NCBI RefSeq assembly: GCF_000526795.1
Contig: NZ_JAGT01000001.1
Location: 1,883,001 to 1,947,000, forward strand
DNA from: Ruminococcus flavefaciens AE3010
GTDB taxonomy: Bacteria > Bacillota > Clostridia > Oscillospirales > Ruminococcaceae
DNA length: 64,000 bases
Direction: 5' to 3'
Shown: piece by piece, positions 18,711 to 27,436 of the stretch
Numbering within the stretch: position 1 is the stretch's first letter
How the letters are laid out: each line of letters opens with the position of its first letter
Position numbers and translations under genes: made by a program
The notes under the pieces: model-generated
Databases searched by the model: none
What the model saw: the letters and a program-made list of their open reading frames with translations, nothing else
Told to the model about the DNA's origin: nothing

Positions 18711-18992
18711 ATGTTGAACACCAGAATGAGCACGATGAATATGCTCAGGTACTGCGACGAAGCACTTGCCTGGGACAAGTTCTCGGACATCGACAAGCTG
18801 TTTTTTGAATCCGTAAGAAAGATCCTTCTCGGACAGTGCTCTCCCATGGACATTTCCGAGAACACAAGACGTGATCTTATGGGCATCGAAAGACCCGTGG
18901 ACGAGAACGAGCTGGTACCCGAATATGAGAAGTATGACGACATCTTCTGTGATATGTCAGACGACGAGATCCCTGACTTCAGCTCCTATTGA
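18711..18992 (+). CDS. Small acidic protein, unknown function
   Basis: 93 residues, not recognised. AAGGAGGG lies 5 nt before ATG, a recognisable promoter lies upstream and a strong terminator follows, so it is a real single-gene unit. There is no signal peptide or membrane helix. The first ~60 residues look helical (CDEALAWDKFSDIDKLFFESVRKILLGQ); the C-terminus is strongly acidic (EYEKYDDIFCDMSDDEIPDFSSY). Two Cys lie in the first half and one in the acidic tail. Its promoter shares sequence with that of the GH127/146-like gene, which may put both under one regulator. A cytoplasmic adaptor or regulator is only a guess. Confidence 0.75.
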   Translation: MLNTRMSTMNMLRYCDEALAWDKFSDIDKLFFESVRKILLGQCSPMDISENTRRDLMGIERPVDENELVPEYEKYDDIFCDMSDDEIPDFSSY

Positions 18993-19015
18993 TGTTGTTC
19001 ATTCCATAGTCTAAG

Positions 19016-19058
19016 GGGCAGAGCCGTCGGCGTAATGTCGGCGGCTCTGCCCGTTTTT
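19016..19058 (+). terminator. Strong terminator
   Basis: Stem GGGCAGAGCCG... paired with ...CGGCTCTGCCC, 5-nt loop, then GTTTTTT, 23 nt after the stop of the small acidic gene. Confidence 0.95.
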
Positions 19059-19078
19059 TGCGTATTCGTCAGCACAGA

Positions 19079-19156
19079 AACCTGCCCTTGCAAGAAATAG
19101 CGCGATCATCAGCATTTTGCATGATTTTCTGCGCTTTTCTCTTGTAAAGGCAGGTT
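19079..19156. other. Long imperfect hairpin, possible small RNA or element
   Basis: AACCTGCCcTTgCAAGA.AtAGCGC (from 19079) pairs with GCGCTTTTCTCTTGTAAAGGCAGGTT (to 19156). Inside, ATCAT..GC pairs with GCATGAT, so almost all of the 78 nt folds into one rod. It lies just beyond a terminator and encodes nothing. The rest of 19157-19638 holds a short GGTATT/AATACC repeat (19260-19274) and no supported gene. Confidence 0.5.
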
Positions 19157-19638
19157 CCGTGTCTCTGATAAAAGGGGGGTGAAGCTCTCAATAACTTCTT
19201 TTTGACTTACACTATGGCTCGGAATTCACCGCGGAATCTGAGCTTTGCAAGTCTTTTTCGGTATTCAAAATACCATGTTAGGGGGCGATCTTTTTATCTC
19301 TTTTCTATATACATATTGTACATCAAAACCTATAAAAAGTCAATAGTTAAATTTACTATATTTGCCTGCTTCACTTTATACACTTTAACAAATACCGCTA
19401 TTTTACGTTGTTTCAACAATTGACACGGAATAATTTTCTCAAAAAAAGTACATTTACAGGCGGTATATTTCAGCTATATTAGACCACTTGTTTCAAACCG
19501 CAGTCTCAGCTCCTTTTGCATGTGCTTTCCGCCGCCTTTTTTGCAAGAATTTGCCAAATCCGCCTCCCCAATGTGCTCCTTACATTTTTTATGTCCAAAT
19601 GGCGTGATATTTCGTGATATTGACCATAGCAGCGACGA

Positions 19639-19667
19639 TTGACACAGCCGCTCCAATATGGTATACT
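19639..19667 (+). promoter_or_regulatory. Promoter of the cysteine hydrolase gene
   Basis: TTGACA, 17 nt, TATACT: close to the sigma-A consensus. The ~100-nt leader holds a GCCGT/ACGGC hairpin and the ribosome site AGGGAG. Confidence 0.85.
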
Positions 19668-19771
19668 ATTTTTATTAGTTTATTTTTACAGGAATGGTCA
19701 AAAATATATAGCCAGACTGTAAAAAGCCGTCTGACAAACGGCACAGCAAAAACACTTAGGGAGATATGATT

Positions 19772-20290
19772 ATGAAAGAAGCTTTACTCATCATCGACGT
19801 CCAGAACGACTACTTCGAGGGCGGAGCCTGCCAGCTCCACGAGCCTCAGAAAGCTGAGGCAAAGATCGTGAAGCTCATCGAAGAGAGCCGCCGTATGGGA
19901 CGCCATGTGATATACATCAAGCACATCAATCCCGACAGCGAGGACTTCTTCAATGAGGGCACCTACGGCTGCGAGATATCCGAGCGCATCAAGCCCCACC
20001 CCGATGATATCGTTATCAACAAGTACTGCCCCAACAGCTTTCTCGGCACAGAGCTCAACGACTGCCTCCGCAGTCTGGGCGTTGAAAAGCTCATCGTCTG
20101 CGGCATGATGACACATATGTGCGTTGACACCACAGTCCGCGCTGCCATGGACTACGGCTATGAGGTAACTCTTGTGGCTGACGCCTGCGCTACCAAGGAC
20201 ATTGAGATAAACGGTGAGGTGATCCCTGCCGAGACAGTCCAGAAGACCTACATAGCATCACTTGCAGGGATTTTCGCTGAAATAGTATAA
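19772..20290 (+). CDS. Cysteine hydrolase of the isochorismatase superfamily
   Basis: 172 residues, full length for the family. The triad fits: Asp in LLIIDVQNDY, Lys in VINKYCPNSF and Cys in THMCVDTTVRAA; the cis-peptide region CGMMTHMCVD is typical of nicotinamidase-like and isochorismatase-like hydrolases. ALLIIDVQNDYFEGGAC is the usual N-terminus. The substrate cannot be told from sequence; amides or imides such as nicotinamide are possible. Start 19772 is spaced 8 nt from GGGAG, better than ATG 19766, which would leave only 2. A 2-hydroxyacid dehydrogenase follows 50 bp later on the same strand, probably the same transcript. Confidence 0.88.
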   Translation: MKEALLIIDVQNDYFEGGACQLHEPQKAEAKIVKLIEESRRMGRHVIYIKHINPDSEDFFNEGTYGCEISERIKPHPDDIVINKYCPNSFLGTELNDCLRSLGVEKLIVCGMMTHMCVDTTVRAAMDYGYEVTLVADACATKDIEINGEVIPAETVQKTYIASLAGIFAEIV

Positions 20291-20339
20291 TAATCCGCAG
20301 TAAACACATAATACATCTTAAAACGAAGGGTGGATCGCC

Positions 20340-21320
20340 ATGAAAGTAGCATTTTACGATACAAAGCAATACGATATGCCGTCCTTTGAAAAGCTGGGCA
20401 AGGAGAACAATATCAAGTTCAAGTTCTACGAGACCAAGCTCAACGAGGACACAGTTGCTCTTGCAAAGGGCTGTGACGCGGCCTGCGTTTTCGTAAACGA
20501 TACCGTCAACGCAGCAGTTATCGACAGGCTCTGCGAGCTGGGCGTCAAAGTCCTTGCACTCCGCTGCGCAGGCTACAACAATGTTGACATCAAGTACGCA
20601 AAGGACAAGATAAAGGTTGTCAGCGTCCCCGCTTACTCCCCTTACGCAGTTGCCGAGCACGCAATGGCGCTCCTCCTCACATCTATACGCCGCGTTCACA
20701 AGGCGTTTATCCGCACAAGAGACCACAACTTCTCACTGAACGGGCTCACAGGCTTTGACCTCCACGGCAAGACCGTGGGCGTTGTGGGTACAGGTAAGAT
20801 AGGACGCATCTTCATCAACATCTGCCGCGGCTTCGGCATGAACGTTATCGCTTATGACAAGTTCCCCGCAAAGGACAGCGGCATAGACTATGTTGAGCTG
20901 GACGAGCTTTTCAGCCGCAGCGACATAATCTCCTTCCACTGCCCTCTCACCGAGGAAACATATCATATGATAGACAGCAAATCAATTGACAAGCTGAAAA
21001 AGGGCGTGGTCATCGTCAATACTTCAAGAGGTGCCCTCATCGACGCAGAAGCCCTACTTGAGGGCATTAAAGCCCGTAAGATAGGAGCTGCCTGCCTTGA
21101 CGTATACGAGGAAGAAGCCGACGTGTTCTTCCAGGACTTCTCGGGACACATCATTGCCGACGATACCCTTGCGAGACTTATCTCCATGCCTAATGTTATC
21201 GTTACTTCACATCAGGCATTCCTTACGGAGGAGGCTCTCCACAACATCGCAGAGACCACAGTCAGCAACATTCTCGCCTGTGTAAAGGGCGAGGATTGTC
21301 CCAACGAACTCCATATATGA
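20340..21320 (+). CDS. ldhA: D-2-hydroxyacid dehydrogenase (D-lactate dehydrogenase type)
   Basis: 326 residues, cytosolic NAD-linked reductase. The order is that of D-lactate dehydrogenase: substrate domain with LALRCAGYNNVDI, Rossmann motif VGVVGTGKIGRIF with Asp (AYDKFP) setting NAD preference, catalytic Arg in VNTSRGALID, Glu in LDVYEEE and His in VTSHQAFLTEEA. DVFFQDFSGHIIADDTLARLISMPNV is also typical of the fermentative D-LDH group. The likely reaction is pyruvate plus NADH to D-lactate, a fermentation route. AAGGGTGG precedes the start. The stop is followed after 10 bp by coaBC. Confidence 0.88.
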   Translation: MKVAFYDTKQYDMPSFEKLGKENNIKFKFYETKLNEDTVALAKGCDAACVFVNDTVNAAVIDRLCELGVKVLALRCAGYNNVDIKYAKDKIKVVSVPAYSPYAVAEHAMALLLTSIRRVHKAFIRTRDHNFSLNGLTGFDLHGKTVGVVGTGKIGRIFINICRGFGMNVIAYDKFPAKDSGIDYVELDELFSRSDIISFHCPLTEETYHMIDSKSIDKLKKGVVIVNTSRGALIDAEALLEGIKARKIGAACLDVYEEEADVFFQDFSGHIIADDTLARLISMPNVIVTSHQAFLTEEALHNIAETTVSNILACVKGEDCPNELHI

Positions 21321-21330
21321 GGTGAATGAA

Positions 21331-22527
21331 ATGCTTACAGGAAAGACCGTATTACTGGGAGTCACAGGCTCTATCGCAGTATACAAGATATGCAACTTAG
21401 CGCGTATGCTCACAAAGCTGGGAGCTGACGTACACGTTGCAATGACACCAAATTCACTTAACTTCGTTCACCCCCTTACTTTCGAGACTCTTACTCAGCA
21501 CAAGTGCCTTATCGACACCTTTGACCGCAATTTTGAATACAGCGTGGAGCACGTTTCCATTGCAAAAAAGGCTGACGTAGTTATGATAGCTCCTGCTTCC
21601 GCAAACGTTATCGGCAAGATAGCAAACGGCATTGCGGACGATATGCTGACAACTACAGTCATGGCTTGCACCTGCAAGAAGATAATCGCACCTGCCATGA
21701 ACCATAATATGTTCCACAATCCTATCGTTCAGGACAACATAGAAAAGCTGAAAAAGTTCGGCTATGAGATAGTGGAGCCTGTCCGCGGAATGCTTGCAAA
21801 CCGCGATATCGGCGACGGAAAGCTCCCCGACGAGGAAACTCTGCTGGAGTACATAGTCCGCGAGGCTGCCTTTGAGAAAGACCTTGCAGGCAAACGCATA
21901 CTCGTTACCGCAGGAGCTACCCGCGAGAGCATAGACCCCGTCCGCTTTATCTCCAACCATTCCAGCGGCAAAATGGGCTTTGCCCTTGCAAGAGCAGCAA
22001 TGCTCCGCGGAGCTGATGTTACCGTGGTTGCAGCTCATACCGATGTTGAGCCCCCTATGTTCGTGAATGTAGTTCCCGTAAAGTCTGCCGAGGATATGTT
22101 CAATGCCGTCAAGGAGCGCCTTGACAGCACAGACATCGTTATAAAGGCAGCTGCCGTTGCGGATTATACTCCCGTGACTACTGCCGACAGCAAGATAAAA
22201 AAGTCCGACGGCGATATGAGCATACCGCTGAAGCGTACCACGGATATCCTCAAATATATCGGCGAGAACCGCCGAGCAGGACAGGTAATATGCGGCTTCT
22301 CTATGGAGACCGACAACGTTATCGAGAACTCCCGTGCAAAGCTGACAAAGAAGAACTGCGACATGATATGCGCAAACTCCCTGAGAAAAGCAGGCTCGGG
22401 CTTCGGCACAGACACCAATATCATAACCATGATAACTCCCGAGGACACTGAGGAAATGGAGCTCATGAGCAAATTCGACGCAGCAAACATCATACTCACC
22501 AAGCTTAAAGCCATATCAGAGAAATAA
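21331..22527 (+). CDS. coaBC: Bifunctional phosphopantothenoylcysteine decarboxylase / phosphopantothenate-cysteine ligase
   Basis: 398 residues, two steps of coenzyme A synthesis in one chain. N-terminal CoaC flavodoxin-like domain: [10 protein letters not shown], catalytic His in [12 protein letters not shown] or [12 protein letters not shown], and the substrate clamp [10 protein letters not shown]-terminal Coa[29 protein letters not shown] binds nucleotide; [10 protein letters not shown] and the conserved Lys of KIKKSDG belong to the ligase site. ATG 21331 follows GAGGTGA; a GTG at 21322 overlaps the ribosome site. The gene is probably transcribed with ldhA and ends directly at the next start. 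Confidence 0.93.
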   Translation: MLTGKTVLLGVTGSIAVYKICNLARMLTKLGADVHVAMTPNSLNFVHPLTFETLTQHKCLIDTFDRNFEYSVEHVSIAKKADVVMIAPASANVIGKIANGIADDMLTTTVMACTCKKIIAPAMNHNMFHNPIVQDNIEKLKKFGYEIVEPVRGMLANRDIGDGKLPDEETLLEYIVREAAFEKDLAGKRILVTAGATRESIDPVRFISNHSSGKMGFALARAAMLRGADVTVVAAHTDVEPPMFVNVVPVKSAEDMFNAVKERLDSTDIVIKAAAVADYTPVTTADSKIKKSDGDMSIPLKRTTDILKYIGENRRAGQVICGFSMETDNVIENSRAKLTKKNCDMICANSLRKAGSGFGTDTNIITMITPEDTEEMELMSKFDAANIILTKLKAISEK

Positions 22528-23034
22528 ATGAGGGAAGACAGCATTTTCAGTGAGTTCTATGAGCTTATCAAAAAGATAAAAATATACCATATCGCAGCGG
22601 TATTTATAATATCGGCGCTGTTGTTATCATTATCATTTTGCAGTTACCGTACTTCGCTGGCAAAAATAGAAAGATGCACCGCTAAAGTCTATGGTACAGT
22701 CTCACACACCGAAGTAAAGACAGAGCACAAATGGAGATATCAGGACGGCAAAAAGGTCAGATACTCCGAAACCACTACTACCGCTTACATATTGGTTGAA
22801 ACAGACGATGTTTTCAGGCAAAGCGCCATCGCCAGACGAAACAGTTCATTGAGTAAGGGCACCAAAGTGACCATACACTATGATCCGAATGATCCGAGTA
22901 TATATTACCTAGATGGCGAGGCAGAAGCGTTCAATTTCCTGCCTATAATGGGTATTTTATTTCTTGCAGTGGGATCTGCCATGACGATCTTGTACCGCGT
23001 TAACAAGAGAGAGCAGGAAAACTTTTACTACTAA
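22528..23034 (+). CDS. DUF3592-like membrane protein
   Basis: 168 residues. The start codon follows the coaBC stop with no gap, so translation is probably coupled. Two membrane helices (~20-38 and ~137-155) enclose an extracytoplasmic beta domain that starts CTAKVYGTVSHTEVK and contains KGTKVTIHYDPNDPSIYYLDGE, the usual DUF3592 pattern. Function of the family is unknown. There is no sign of a link to coenzyme A synthesis other than position. Confidence 0.75.
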   Translation: MREDSIFSEFYELIKKIKIYHIAAVFIISALLLSLSFCSYRTSLAKIERCTAKVYGTVSHTEVKTEHKWRYQDGKKVRYSETTTTAYILVETDDVFRQSAIARRNSSLSKGTKVTIHYDPNDPSIYYLDGEAEAFNFLPIMGILFLAVGSAMTILYRVNKREQENFYY

Positions 23035-23046
23035 TGAACAACAAAA

Positions 23047-23076
23047 AAGACCTCCGATAAACGGAGGTCTTAATTT
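23047..23076. terminator. Bidirectional terminator
   Basis: AAGACCTCCG/CGGAGGTCTT with A-rich and T-rich flanks, between the convergent genes ending at 23034 and 23121. Confidence 0.9.
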
Positions 23077-23086
23077 TATTTATATC

Positions 23087-23115
23087 GGAACGGCGAGGGC
23101 GCCGTTCCCTACAGG
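23087..23115. repeat. Copy of the dispersed palindrome family
   Basis: GGAACGGCGAGGGCGCCGTTCC followed by CTACA, the complement of the TGTAGGG boundary seen in copies at 36.6, 39, 42, 44.8 and 46.7 kb. It lies between a terminator and the next stop. Confidence 0.7.
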
Positions 23116-23120
23116 TTCGT

Positions 23121-25124
23121 TTATGAAGCCTTCTTTGTTGTTGTCTTTGAAGCGGTGCTTGAATACTCGTCAGCGTACTTCTGCATCTCTTCAACGAACT
23201 CATTGAACTGCTCTTCTGTCATGAAGTCCTTGTAGTCCTCATACTTGAACTGGCTGGGATCAAAGCTGAAGTCGAAGTCGTAATCATCATCATCGAAAGC
23301 AGATGTGGTTCTTGGTACGTCCTCGTCATCATCGAAGTCGAAGTCGAGATCATCGTCGTCCCAGTCAAAATCATCATCAATGTCAAAACCGCTGTCCATG
23401 CTGCCAAAAAGCTCTTCTGTAGCATACTTTGCAAGCTCCTCGGCAGTCTTGTCGTCAATGCCTACATCATTCATGATGCCCTTTGCGAACTTGCTGAACT
23501 CGTCCTGTGAAACGTACTCATCGAGCTGGAAGTTGTCAGCATTCTTAACGTCTACCATGAATGCGCTGTCCTTGCTGGGAACATCAGTGTCTGTGCCGTA
23601 ATCAACAGAGTAAGCCAGCTTGAGCTTGCCGTAGTCTTTACCCTTAATTTCTACCTCATAGCTTACTTCCTGCTTCTTGCCGTCTGAGCTAAATGAGATG
23701 CCGATAGGATCAACGTCCGGGATCTCTATAACGAAATCGCCGTTGAAGTAGCCTTTTTCCTTTTCAACGATCTCAAAATCGTCGAACTTGACAACAGCTT
23801 CCTTAGTCTCTGATACTCTGTTGTAATCGTCGTCGTATGAATAGCTGGGATAAGCGAAAGTAAGGCTGCCTGTGTACTTGTCCTTGCCCTGTTCCTCAGC
23901 TGAAAGCTTTACGGAGAATTCCTCTTCGCCCTCTTCAACGAATCTCATTTCGCCTCTGACGTCGTCACCGTCCTTGCCGAGTATCATTGAGAATTCATCT
24001 TCATCAGCAGAGAAGCCGAAACCGCGGATAGTACCTGTAGCGTCGATATATGTATCGATAGTTAATGTAGTGTCCTCATCGAAGTCGTCATCTTCAAGCT
24101 GATCCTTCAGATCGTCGATAGCGTCGTCGATATCCTCCATGTATTCGTCGTCGTCAACAGCCTTTACCTTGTCAACAACGATGCCCTTGATGATATCGTC
24201 GTCCTTGAGCTCCTCGAGGTATTTAAGTCCAAGCTTTACAGCGTCCTTTTCCTTGAGCTCTACAGAAGCAACTGTATAGTTGACTGTTATATCGCAGATA
24301 TCAACAGCCTCTTTCTTTTCCAGCTTTACATCGTCTGCAAACTTGCTCCATACGCCCACATATCTGTTGACCTCAGTCTCCAGCTCGTCAGGTGAAAGGA
24401 ATGAAGCAGGATCGTTCATGATGTCCTTATATGTCTGAATAACAGCATTTGCCTCTTCGTCGCTCATGAGCTCGTCCATTGTCTCGCCCATAGATACGCC
24501 TATCCACTGCTCCTTGAGCTCGGGGATACGGACAAAGTAATCCATAGTGTCTGCATCAATGGCAGTATCCACGCCTACGATATGCTTGTCGCTGAGTTCA
24601 AGTCCGAAGCTGCCGTTTGTCTTGCCCTTCTTTGCAGACCAGCCGGCAGTGATGCCGATGGAATCGTTATTCTTTATGATGTCCTCGAACTGCTTTGTCT
24701 CATCATTGGAGCTGCCGCTGAATAACTCATCAATGAGTATATCCTTGGTTTCCTGAGTCGGTTCAAAGGAGAGCTTGAACTTAGCGTCAGTGCCCTTCTC
24801 CATATTATCGATAGTCTTCTTGTAATTCTCGCTGAGTATCTGACCGAGATTCTTTGAGTTGTTCTCAGTCACCCATGCATAATAATTTTCAGGACTGCTC
24901 AGTCTGAGCTTTACCTGATTCTTGACAGTATCAGATGCTGCATATGCAGTAGCCGAACCGCCTACAACTACAGCTGCCGATATTCCCCCTATCAGAGCAG
25001 CCTTCTTGCCCTTGCCCTTCTTAGTGACATTGTCAACGCCTGAAACGCTGAGGTCGTCATTAACGGGCTGGCTGTCGAACTGTGTGTTTTCCATGCCGTT
25101 TTCATTGTGATCATTTTCAAACAT
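23121..25124 (-). CDS. Membrane-anchored secreted protein with acidic tail, unknown function
   Basis: 667 residues, not recognised with confidence; it resembles uncharacterised Ruminococcus proteins. Residues 1-38 are polar (cytosolic), ~39-64 form one membrane helix (KKAALIGGISAAVVVGGSATAYAAS), and the rest is outside: alternating helix-strand segments with repeated TDAKFKLSFE/TDTDVPSKDSAFMVDV-like wording, suggesting a LolA/LppX-like or duplicated beta domain. Residues ~590-640 are almost pure Asp/Phe/Asp blocks (DDDFDWDDDDLDFDFDDDED), a possible calcium or wall-binding stretch, then a helix and an ATKKAS-like basic end. AGGAGGGG precedes the start. A candidate promoter, TTGACT-17-TAATAT on the minus strand, lies at 25183-25211. 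Confidence 0.8.
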   Translation of the reverse strand: MFENDHNENGMENTQFDSQPVNDDLSVSGVDNVTKKGKGKKAALIGGISAAVVVGGSATAYAASDTVKNQVKLRLSSPENYYAWVTENNSKNLGQILSENYKKTIDNMEKGTDAKFKLSFEPTQETKDILIDELFSGSSNDETKQFEDIIKNNDSIGITAGWSAKKGKTNGSFGLELSDKHIVGVDTAIDADTMDYFVRIPELKEQWIGVSMGETMDELMSDEEANAVIQTYKDIMNDPASFLSPDELETEVNRYVGVWSKFADDVKLEKKEAVDICDITVNYTVASVELKEKDAVKLGLKYLEELKDDDIIKGIVVDKVKAVDDDEYMEDIDDAIDDLKDQLEDDDFDEDTTLTIDTYIDATGTIRGFGFSADEDEFSMILGKDGDDVRGEMRFVEEGEEEFSVKLSAEEQGKDKYTGSLTFAYPSYSYDDDYNRVSETKEAVVKFDDFEIVEKEKGYFNGDFVIEIPDVDPIGISFSSDGKKQEVSYEVEIKGKDYGKLKLAYSVDYGTDTDVPSKDSAFMVDVKNADNFQLDEYVSQDEFSKFAKGIMNDVGIDDKTAEELAKYATEELFGSMDSGFDIDDDFDWDDDDLDFDFDDDEDVPRTTSAFDDDDYDFDFSFDPSQFKYEDYKDFMTEEQFNEFVEEMQKYADEYSSTASKTTTKKAS

Positions 25125-25315
25125 ACTGATCCCCTCCTGATAAATATCATGTTATTGAGAAGCCTTATAGCCCCATATGATAATATTATCACAAACCATT
25201 CCAAAAGTCAATATTTCAGCAAATTTGTATTCATGCTGTAATAATTCTTAAAATACTGTTAATACTATTTATGTTCCTGAAAAAGGGAGCTAAAAATGTG
25301 AATGGAGATGTTACC

Positions 25316-25498
25316 ATGGACGAACAGAAAAAGAACAAGAGCATAAAGTGCGACGTATCCCAGTGCCGCCACAATCTCGTGACCGAGAACTACTGCTCTC
25401 TCGACTGCATTTCAGTGGGCACACATGAGGATAACCCCACCGTCCCCGAGTGTACAGACTGCAATTCCTTTGTAGTCCGTTCCGGCTGCTGCGAATAA
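25316..25498 (+). CDS. DUF1540 Cys-rich small protein
   Basis: 60 residues with eight Cys, in the DUF1540 spacing: IKCDVSQCRHN, NYCSLDCISVG and PECTDCNSFV followed by GCC. Families of this type bind metal, probably zinc, and are common in Firmicutes with sporulation genes; no reaction is known. GGAG lies ~9 nt before ATG 25316. A terminator follows. Confidence 0.85.
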   Translation: MDEQKKNKSIKCDVSQCRHNLVTENYCSLDCISVGTHEDNPTVPECTDCNSFVVRSGCCE

Positions 25499-25512
25499 GC
25501 AGGCAAAAAAAA

Positions 25513-25542
25513 ATAAGCAGTTCCCTTATCGGAACTGCTTAT
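25513..25542. terminator. Terminator between convergent DUF1540 and ferredoxin genes
   Basis: ATAAGCAGTTCC/GGAACTGCTTAT, with A8 before and T-rich sequence after, so it can work both ways. Confidence 0.9.
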
Positions 25543-25557
25543 CATTTCTTTTCGTGA

Positions 25558-25728
25558 TTACTCAGCGTTAGGAGCACCTACAGGACATGCGCCTGCACAA
25601 GCACCGCACTCTACGCAAGCGTCTGCGTCGATAACGTATTTTCCGTCACCTTCAGAGATAGCGCCTACAGGACACTCGCCTGCACAAGCACCACACATTA
25701 CACAATCGTCAGAAATAATATATGCCAT
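25558..25728 (-). CDS. 2[4Fe-4S] ferredoxin
   Basis: 56 residues, clostridial-type ferredoxin. MAYIISDDCVMCGACAGECP and ACVECGACAGACPVGAPNAE give two complete CxxCxxCxxxCP motifs. It is a soluble low-potential electron carrier, probably for pyruvate:ferredoxin oxidoreductase and hydrogenase in fermentation. GGAGGTG lies 7 nt before the start on the minus strand. It is a single-gene unit with its own promoter and a terminator. Confidence 0.97.
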   Translation of the reverse strand: MAYIISDDCVMCGACAGECPVGAISEGDGKYVIDADACVECGACAGACPVGAPNAE

Positions 25729-25777
25729 TTACATACACCTCCGTGTTATTCGCGGAGCTTCTGCTCCCCGTGATTTT

Positions 25778-25805
25778 ATTGTACCATATCTGCGTGAAAA
25801 ATCAA
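25778..25805 (-). promoter_or_regulatory. Promoter of the ferredoxin gene
   Basis: Minus strand TTGATT, 16 nt, TACAAT, then a GGAGC/GCTCC hairpin in the leader before GGAGGTG. Confidence 0.65.
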
Positions 25806-25856
25806 TAGTTTTTTGTTAGCAGATACTTACAATTTTGACAAAAATCGCTGTATATC

Positions 25857-25893
25857 CGCAAAAAAGTCCTGAGAGTCGGACTCTCAGGGCTTT
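25857..25893 (-). terminator. Terminator of the O-antigen-ligase-like gene
   Basis: AAAGTCCTGAGAGT/ACTCTCAGGGCTTT stem directly past the stop at 25898, with T6 on the minus strand. Confidence 0.9.
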
Positions 25894-25897
25894 ACGG

Positions 25898-27403
25898 TCA
25901 TGCTTTCTTTTCAGCTTTGGTATTTTTCTTTGCAGGTTTCTCGGCGGCTTCCTTTTCAGCCTTGGCATTCTTCTTTGCAGACTTCTCGGGAGCTTCCTTT
26001 TTCTCGGGCTTTTCTACAGCAGCACAGGCTGTTCCTGCTGCCGCCCAGAATATGGGAGCATATGCGATACTGCTGCAGCTGATGAAGAACATCAGCACGC
26101 CGCCCAGTGTAAGCACAAAGGCTGTGAACGCCTCGGCACTCTTTCTTTTGCGCATGGACTTATAGCCGATGAGCAGTGCAGGTACAAGTGCAAGAACAAG
26201 AGCGATAAGGGACGGTATTCCTCTTGTAGCCGCAGTATAGAGGTACTCATTATAGTCCTTGTCGAAGATGCCGTCATTGGCAGTCATGATGTCCTCTATC
26301 TCGGTAAGGTCATTTACCTTGCGGACCTGCGGGAAAGCAAGCTGCTCGGGTCCCGTACCTGTCAGCGGATTCTTCTGGATTATGTCCACGGTCTTTTCGT
26401 TCATATAGGTATAAACGTCAACAGGATCATCGATATTGATGATATCAGAGTTGAAGTTGCCCGAAGCAGACGCCCTCATGTATGCATCAGCCCACCATGC
26501 TATCCTGCCGTCGTATGTTCTGTAGCTTGTAATATTTCCGATAGCTCCTGCATAGACAAGTACCACTGCAAGAACTGCGGAAACAGCTGCTGCAAGAACA
26601 GATACAAGGCGGCTCTTGGGAGCTTTCAGTGCAAATACAGCCGCGATCGCTGCTGCCGCAGAGAATACAAGTCCGCAGATACCAACAATGGTGTATGTGA
26701 ACATGATAACGAATGAGAAGAGCGCCGCTGCACAGATAAATAGTATCCTGCGTTTTTTGCTTTCAGATGTTACAAAGCCTATGAGCGCAGCTGCCAGTGC
26801 AAGGGTGAGCACCATTGCAAGGAATACGGGAGACATTGAAAGTCCCGAAGCTGCCATGGCCTCATCATCTACAGAAACGAACTGATAATGCTTGTTCGTA
26901 ATGAATATCTGTATCAAGGACACAGCGCTGTTGAGTATTCCCACTGCGACTATGCCGTTTATCAGAGTTTTTACAGCTGTTTCGCGCTTAACAGCCGCAG
27001 CCGTTGTGAAGAAACCGAAGTAGAACAGTATCGCAAGGAGCCCCTCGCCTCTGTTATGGTATCCGTACATAGATATGTTCAGATCATAGCCGTTTATGAG
27101 GGATATAACTCCCCATAGCACAAGTGCGCCCATAGCAATAACGGGGATCACCGCACCTTTGCCGATATATTTTTTCATCATGCCGATGAGTGCCAGTATC
27201 ATGCATATTACGCCGCCCACAGCAAGTCCACCTGCCGAGAACGCATATGAAGCCTTATCCGTTACCTCAGGGATAATGGTAAACAGCGGCACCAGAAGCA
27301 TTGCAGCTATGAGTCCGCGGGAAGCCAGCTTTGAATACTGCTCCTCTGTCATGTTGAGTATGAAGTTCGATTTTTCCGATGTGTTAAAGATAGTTTTTGC
27401 CAT
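25898..27403 (-). CDS. O-antigen ligase / Wzy-like polytopic membrane protein
   Basis: 501 residues, about eleven to twelve membrane helices. The large outer loop carries TYDGRIAWWADAYMRAS and NPLTGTGPEQLAFP, matching the Wzy/RfaL/O-antigen-ligase family (family known to join polysaccharide to an acceptor or polymerise it). The C-terminal ~45 residues are a Lys/Ala/Glu repeat (AEKEAAEKPAKKNTKAEKKA), a cytosolic tail unusual for the family. ATG 27403 is spaced 9 nt from AAAGGAA. The stop is close to the terminator and the M6 protease gene ends 33 bp upstream of this start, so read-through is possible. The sugar substrate is unknown. Confidence 0.8.
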   Translation of the reverse strand: MAKTIFNTSEKSNFILNMTEEQYSKLASRGLIAAMLLVPLFTIIPEVTDKASYAFSAGGLAVGGVICMILALIGMMKKYIGKGAVIPVIAMGALVLWGVISLINGYDLNISMYGYHNRGEGLLAILFYFGFFTTAAAVKRETAVKTLINGIVAVGILNSAVSLIQIFITNKHYQFVSVDDEAMAASGLSMSPVFLAMVLTLALAAALIGFVTSESKKRRILFICAAALFSFVIMFTYTIVGICGLVFSAAAAIAAVFALKAPKSRLVSVLAAAVSAVLAVVLVYAGAIGNITSYRTYDGRIAWWADAYMRASASGNFNSDIINIDDPVDVYTYMNEKTVDIIQKNPLTGTGPEQLAFPQVRKVNDLTEIEDIMTANDGIFDKDYNEYLYTAATRGIPSLIALVLALVPALLIGYKSMRKRKSAEAFTAFVLTLGGVLMFFISCSSIAYAPIFWAAAGTACAAVEKPEKKEAPEKSAKKNAKAEKEAAEKPAKKNTKAEKKA

Positions 27404-27436
27404 TCTAAAAAATTCCTTTCTGCAATTCAAGCAGAA

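Noticed and set aside
19474..19656. 60-residue minus-strand reading frame
   Set aside because: No ribosome site and it overlaps the promoter region of the hydrolase gene.
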